Of a stretch of 25,451 bases of DNA, positions 22,673 through 25,451 are shown one piece after another; the first letter of the stretch is position 1, and every line of letters begins with the position of its first letter. A program made the translations under genes and the position numbers. Source of the DNA: JBHHYS01 sp046757645 (GTDB lineage Bacteria; Acidobacteriota; Terriglobia; Acidiferrales; 2-02-FULL-67-57); contig JBHHYS010000035.1 in NCBI GenBank assembly GCA_046757645.1, positions 1 through 25,451 of the forward strand, in the 5' to 3' direction. The notes beneath the pieces were generated by a model. The model was given only the letters and a program-made list of their open reading frames with translations. It had not been told where the DNA came from and did no database searches.

Positions 22673-22915
22673 CTAGGAAGTCCTCGACATCCACTTCTCG
22701 GTCAGGAACTTCTCCTCGTCGTATTCGGTGGTCAGCTTGAGACCCCAGAAGCGGTCGGGGTTGCAGACGGCGCAACCGCTGGTCAATTCCTCCCGCCGCT
22801 CCAGCTTGCCCCGGTGCCCGAAAAAGTGCTGGTAGAGAATGGCGTGCCGAGTGTCGATGCGGCAGGTGGGGCAGTAGCGCTGCTCCAGCTCAACTTTCAA
22901 GTCCGCCTTTCCCAT
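22673..22915 (-). CDS. Hypothetical 80-aa zinc-ribbon-like protein
   Basis: This small protein has two Cys pairs, CPTC (Cys15, Cys18) and CAVC (Cys48, Cys51), 30 residues apart, a pattern that fits a zinc ribbon. The second pair is followed by NPDRFWG and a charged C-terminal end. There is no membrane segment. The ATG at 22915 is preceded by a purine-rich GGAGGGGAGTGAAGGG. It is the first gene of the minus-strand cluster 21783-22915; a 105-bp gap without a gene separates it from the next. Confidence 0.65.
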   Translation of the reverse strand: MGKADLKVELEQRYCPTCRIDTRHAILYQHFFGHRGKLERREELTSGCAVCNPDRFWGLKLTTEYDEEKFLTEKWMSRTS

Positions 22916-22977
22916 CGCCCTTCACTCCCCTCCGTGCATGTTCCTCCAGTTCGGAACTACTACTTCAGTCCGGAAGA

Positions 22978-22996
22978 GCCCCGACAAAGTCGGGGC
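22978..22996. repeat. Perfect hairpin GCCCCGAC/GTCGGGGC
   Basis: Eight-base perfect arms enclose a 3-nt AAA loop. It stands alone in the 295-bp gene-free spacer 22916-23210, upstream of the 80-aa gene and downstream of the nuclease block. Terminator or repeat function cannot be told apart from sequence. Confidence 0.5.
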
Positions 22997-23095
22997 CGCG
23001 TGCTCGTCATCGGGGCGGTCGCACGCTTCCAACCGGAACCACCTCACCGCCGCCGTTCCTGTTTCCACTCAGCCTCCTTCTCGCTTTCGCCTACC

Positions 23096-23173
23096 GTTCA
23101 GCCCCGGGGCCTGCCATGTTCAACCCGGTGGCTCCGGCCACCGGGCCCAGCGGCGGGGGCCGCTGGGCTGAAC
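23096..23173. repeat. Cruciform with two tandem 22-nt palindromes (copies 3 and 4)
   Basis: An outer pair GTTCAGCCC (23096-23104) / GGGCTGAAC (23165-23173) encloses two abutting perfect palindromes with 9-bp arms and 4-nt loops. CCCGGTGGC/GCCACCGGG is at 23124-23145 and CCCAGCGGC/GCCGCTGGG is at 23146-23167. The last three bases are shared with the outer arm, so the folds compete partly. It lies 38 bp beyond the 3' end of the nuclease block. Confidence 0.65.
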
Positions 23174-23210
23174 TATCTCAACATTTTCCCGTTTTGGTAG
23201 CACGTGTCGA

Positions 23211-23315
23211 CTAGACAATTTTTTTTCTTTTTTCCAGATACGAAACGGCCCGCCATGCGGCCCCCGCGATGGCCACAAGTCCTGCCAAAGTTGCAACTAC
23301 AGTCTCGATGCTCAT
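23211..23315 (-). CDS. 34-aa single-pass membrane protein
   Basis: This short frame encodes a hydrophobic helix (VVATLAGLVAIAGAAW) and a basic tail (RAVSYLEKRKKIV). It starts 6 bp after the HNH gene's stop, and a CAGG ribosome-like site lies just upstream, so the two genes form one unit. A membrane segment next to a basic cytoplasmic tail is common for small toxins, lysis factors or phage-encoded membrane peptides, but no family is recognised. Its last codons are A-rich and create the T-runs at 23219-23232. Confidence 0.45.
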   Translation of the reverse strand: MSIETVVATLAGLVAIAGAAWRAVSYLEKRKKIV

Positions 23316-23321
23316 CCTGCG

Positions 23322-23648
23322 CTACTTGTCAGCAAATCGACCCCGAAATGCATCCCAGACCGAAAGGTTAACGCCCTTCTTCAAATTGCACGTGCCGCAG
23401 AGTATTTGAAGGTTCTCACGAGAATTACGCCCACTGGCAGCAATGGCAACGATGTGATCTACCTGTAAGTCATGAGTCCTACGATCGCACTTCGGACACA
23501 CCCAGCCCCACATGGAGACATACCTGCGAATCAACTCTTCGCGGACCTTGAGCGGCACAGTCGTCCCGGGATAGTCCTCGTCGAACAGTGCCTGCCCGAG
23601 TTTGTAAAAGAGTCCGAAACCAACGGTTGCTACTAGAAAGGGACCCAT
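23322..23648 (-). CDS. HNH endonuclease with N-terminal hydrophobic segment
   Basis: This 108-aa protein has an HNH domain at ~48-95: CPKC (Cys51, Cys54), the core VDHI (Asp64-His65), RENLQ (Asn79), LCGTCN (Cys84, Cys87, Asn88) and a final KKG. The four cysteines form the zinc-binding frame of the HNH-McrA-like group. Before it lies PFLVATVGFGLFYKLGQAL (~3-21), a hydrophobic helix that may anchor it in the membrane, which is unusual for a nuclease. AGGAAGCC precedes the ATG. It stands between the GIY-YIG-like gene (59 bp gap) and the 34-aa gene. Confidence 0.85.
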   Translation of the reverse strand: MGPFLVATVGFGLFYKLGQALFDEDYPGTTVPLKVREELIRRYVSMWGWVCPKCDRRTHDLQVDHIVAIAASGRNSRENLQILCGTCNLKKGVNLSVWDAFRGRFADK

Positions 23649-23707
23649 GGCTTCCTACAACGCGCTCTTGCGTCGCCTCCTTCTCACGATAGGATTCGGC
23701 AATGCCG

Positions 23708-24565
23708 TTATCTCCTAAACATTCCTTTCGCCAGAACAGTCCAAGCCCAGTCAACCGAGGAGAGATGCTGTGGGAGAGGACTGGCCTTCCCTGCATTGAT
23801 TATTTCAAGGTCTCGCCCAGTGTAAGTCTGGGTGTAAGAAACATTGCCGGGTGGCTGCTGAGTTGCGATCAGAAGATTTTCAAGGTCCTCCACCATTGCC
23901 TTCGTCAGTCGCTCCCGACCAACAAACCCAACTGTCCCGAGCTTGAGGGTCAATGTGTACTTCCGATTCTGTCTGAGCCAGTGCCCGATCGGCTCATTCC
24001 ATTCCTGCGAGATCCTCTCCGCGAACGACTGCTGATGGCACATCCCTATGTACAGGATTTGCTTATGCACGCCTGTATTAGGGTCGAGCGATGGGTTTAT
24101 TGATGTGTCCAACCACATATAAACCCCGTCATACCGGGCGGCTTCGATCACCCCATCCATAACATCGCGTGGGCGAAACCATCCGCGCCATGTTACCCGT
24201 GCCGTTTCCATAGCCTCTTGCCTCCCCAAACCTGCCAACTGCTTATCATCCAACACACCCGAAATTGCACCTCTAGGTATGGCACTCATCCTTCGCCGTG
24301 GCAGCGGGGCGAAGACGGATGGTGTCGAGAGTGCTGCGAGAGTAGCCTGGCGCAGACCCCATCCTGAGCGCTGTACGCTATCCCACTTTTCACGGCGCAC
24401 TGAATCCGCTACCTCCTCTAGCAATGTTTTCGGACGCAGACCGTTGAGTACAAAATCGATGAAGCCTTGACGAGCGCCGCCGTCGGGCCGCATTTTCCGA
24501 ACCGCCTCTCTGAGGCTGCGCCGCCGCGATGATGGAAGACGAAATCGAATCATTTGTCGCCTCAT
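23708..24565 (-). CDS. GIY-YIG-like nuclease-domain protein
   Basis: This 285-aa protein has an N-terminal ~145 residues rich in Arg and helical, without a known domain. A GIY-YIG-like module follows: YDGVYMWLD (GVY ~147-149), ILYIGM (~171-174), a following Arg184 (SFAERISQEW), Glu226/Glu229 in MVEDLENLLIATQQPPGN with Asn241, and YTGRDLEIINAG. The spacing is longer than in UvrC-type domains. GIY-YIG enzymes cut DNA in homing, restriction or repair. Its ATG at 24565 overlaps the nrdJ stop as ATGA; an ATG at 24553 is also possible. Base composition is less GC-rich than the flanks. Confidence 0.65.
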   Translation of the reverse strand: MRRQMIRFRLPSSRRRSLREAVRKMRPDGGARQGFIDFVLNGLRPKTLLEEVADSVRREKWDSVQRSGWGLRQATLAALSTPSVFAPLPRRRMSAIPRGAISGVLDDKQLAGLGRQEAMETARVTWRGWFRPRDVMDGVIEAARYDGVYMWLDTSINPSLDPNTGVHKQILYIGMCHQQSFAERISQEWNEPIGHWLRQNRKYTLTLKLGTVGFVGRERLTKAMVEDLENLLIATQQPPGNVSYTQTYTGRDLEIINAGKASPLPQHLSSVDWAWTVLAKGMFRR

Positions 24566-25451
24566 GAGCAGCCGCTGGTGCCGCCGCAGTTGTGGCATTT
24601 GAAGCAGGAGCCGTTGCGGGTCATCAGCGAGCCACAGTCGGGGCAGATGGGGGCGTCGGGCGGGACCTGCACGGGCGCTGGTGTTTTGCTGCCCACGGGT
24701 TTCGCCTCGGCCCCGGACACTTCCGCCGCCGCTCTTACGGTGGGGGAGGGAGCGGCGGCCTCGACGCTGCCCTCGCCATTGGTGACCCCCAGGTCCACCG
24801 TCTTGTATTCGGGGGAGATGAAGCGCGCGCCCAGCCAGCGGAAGATGTAGTCAATAATCGACTTAGCCACGGGAATTTCCGGGTTGTTCGTCCACCCGGA
24901 GGGCTCAAAGCGCACGTGCTGGAACTTGTCCACGAAAATCTTCAGCGGCACCCCGTACTGCAAGGCAATGGAGATGGCCAAGGCGAAGCTGTCCATGACG
25001 CCGGAGAGGGTGGAGCCTTCCTTGGCCATGGTGATGAAGATTTCGCCCGGCTGGCCGTCGGGGTAGAGGCCGACGGTGAGGTAGCCCTCGTGGCCAGCGA
25101 TGGAAAACTTGTGGGTCCAAGCTTGCCGGGTCTCCTCCAGTTTGCGCCGCAGAGGCTGACTCTGTCTCCCCGAGGCAGGAGCCCCCGCTGAGGAGCGCGG
25201 GGCAGGCTCGGGGCTCGGGGCGGATTTCATTTCGCCGGTCATGGTGTCCCGCAGTTGCATCTTTGCAGCCACATCAACTTTCTTAGTTGAAAGCGGCTGC
25301 ACCTTTTTGGAGCCGTCGCGGTAGATGGCCACCGCCTTCAATCCCAGCCGCCAAGCGTCCACATAGGTCTCCATAATCTCCTCGATCGTGGTCTCTTCCG
25401 GCATGTTGACCGTCTTGGAGATGGCCCCGCTGATGAAGGGCTGCACGGCGG
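24562..25451 (-). CDS. nrdJ: Vitamin B12-dependent (class II) ribonucleotide reductase, C-terminal part
   Basis: The visible ~296 residues run off the right edge; the frame is open there and the first residues (VQPFISGAISKTVNMP) are internal. They match the end of long NrdJ proteins, with VDAWRLGLKAVAIYRDGSKKVQPL as a conserved core segment and a linker rich in Pro, Ser and Ala. A domain with FSIAGHEGYLTVGLYPDGQPGEIFITMAKEGSTLSG follows, and then a zinc ribbon at the very end (ICPDCGSLM, FKCHNCGG). The enzyme reduces ribonucleotides to deoxyribonucleotides with adenosylcobalamin. Its TGA overlaps the start of the GIY-YIG gene. Confidence 0.93.
   Translation of the reverse strand, partial: AVQPFISGAISKTVNMPEETTIEEIMETYVDAWRLGLKAVAIYRDGSKKVQPLSTKKVDVAAKMQLRDTMTGEMKSAPSPEPAPRSSAGAPASGRQSQPLRRKLEETRQAWTHKFSIAGHEGYLTVGLYPDGQPGEIFITMAKEGSTLSGVMDSFALAISIALQYGVPLKIFVDKFQHVRFEPSGWTNNPEIPVAKSIIDYIFRWLGARFISPEYKTVDLGVTNGEGSVEAAAPSPTVRAAAEVSGAEAKPVGSKTPAPVQVPPDAPICPDCGSLMTRNGSCFKCHNCGGTSGCS

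Noticed and set aside
23219..23232. T-runs as a plus-strand terminator tail
   Set aside because: No plus-strand gene ends upstream, and the runs are explained by Lys codons of the 34-aa minus-strand frame.
1..25451. CRISPR array, rRNA or tRNA genes, integrase or transposase genes
   Set aside because: No regularly spaced direct repeats, no tRNA- or rRNA-like sequence and no recombinase or transposase motif were seen on either strand.

Overview
The window is GC-rich, gene-dense bacterial DNA of a Gram-negative type. It encodes a TonB-like protein, a DUF5916-type outer-membrane barrel ending in Phe, and several signal-peptide proteins. The mix of families (DUF5916/CBM9-like barrel, S9 peptidase, TonB, PilZ, B12-dependent ribonucleotide reductase, many small hypothetical genes, short palindromic repeats) fits an Acidobacteriota-like genome. 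That is an inference from gene content; there is no rRNA gene to settle it.

Layout. 1-644: 3' part of a TonB-family gene. 658-2977 (-): a four-gene sulfur operon, a rhodanese/persulfide-dioxygenase-like fusion followed by three DsrE-family proteins. 3482-4381 (+): a 2,4-dienoyl-CoA reductase-type SDR. 4669-5832 (-): a class V aminotransferase. 5938-7075 (+): a truncated, frameshifted glycogen-debranching-enzyme remnant. 7098-8636 (-): a HAD hydrolase coupled to a 75-aa protein, then an exported NTF2-like protein. 8786-14529 (-): DUF5916 barrel, PilZ protein, THEP1-type NTPase and S9 peptidase. 14712-17046 (-): TPR protein, cupin and aldo/keto reductase. 17267-20872 (+): MscS-type TM-helix protein, a candidate structured RNA, CBS-domain protein, ferredoxin-NADP-reductase-like flavoprotein, TPR protein, a small coiled-coil protein and a MOSC protein, with a 47-aa membrane microprotein on the opposite strand. 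20869-21549 (-): a YbaK-domain protein with a histone-H1-like basic tail. 21783-22915 (-): four small uncharacterised genes, two of which share a CxxC[ND]PxRF motif. 22916-23210: a spacer with a tandem-palindrome cruciform. 23211-24565 (-): a less GC-rich block with a 34-aa membrane protein, an HNH nuclease and a GIY-YIG-like protein, joined by an ATGA overlap to the 3' end of nrdJ (24562-25451).

The most coherent functional unit is the sulfur operon, which probably oxidises or relays persulfide sulfur. The most unusual items are the nuclease block attached to nrdJ, the structured RNA at 18062-18172 with a possible pseudoknot, the basic-tailed YbaK protein and a family of 22-nt palindromes (9-bp arms, 4-nt loop). 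Many genes on both strands are preceded by an extended -10-like TGC-TAnnnT element, which suggests mostly short transcription units.
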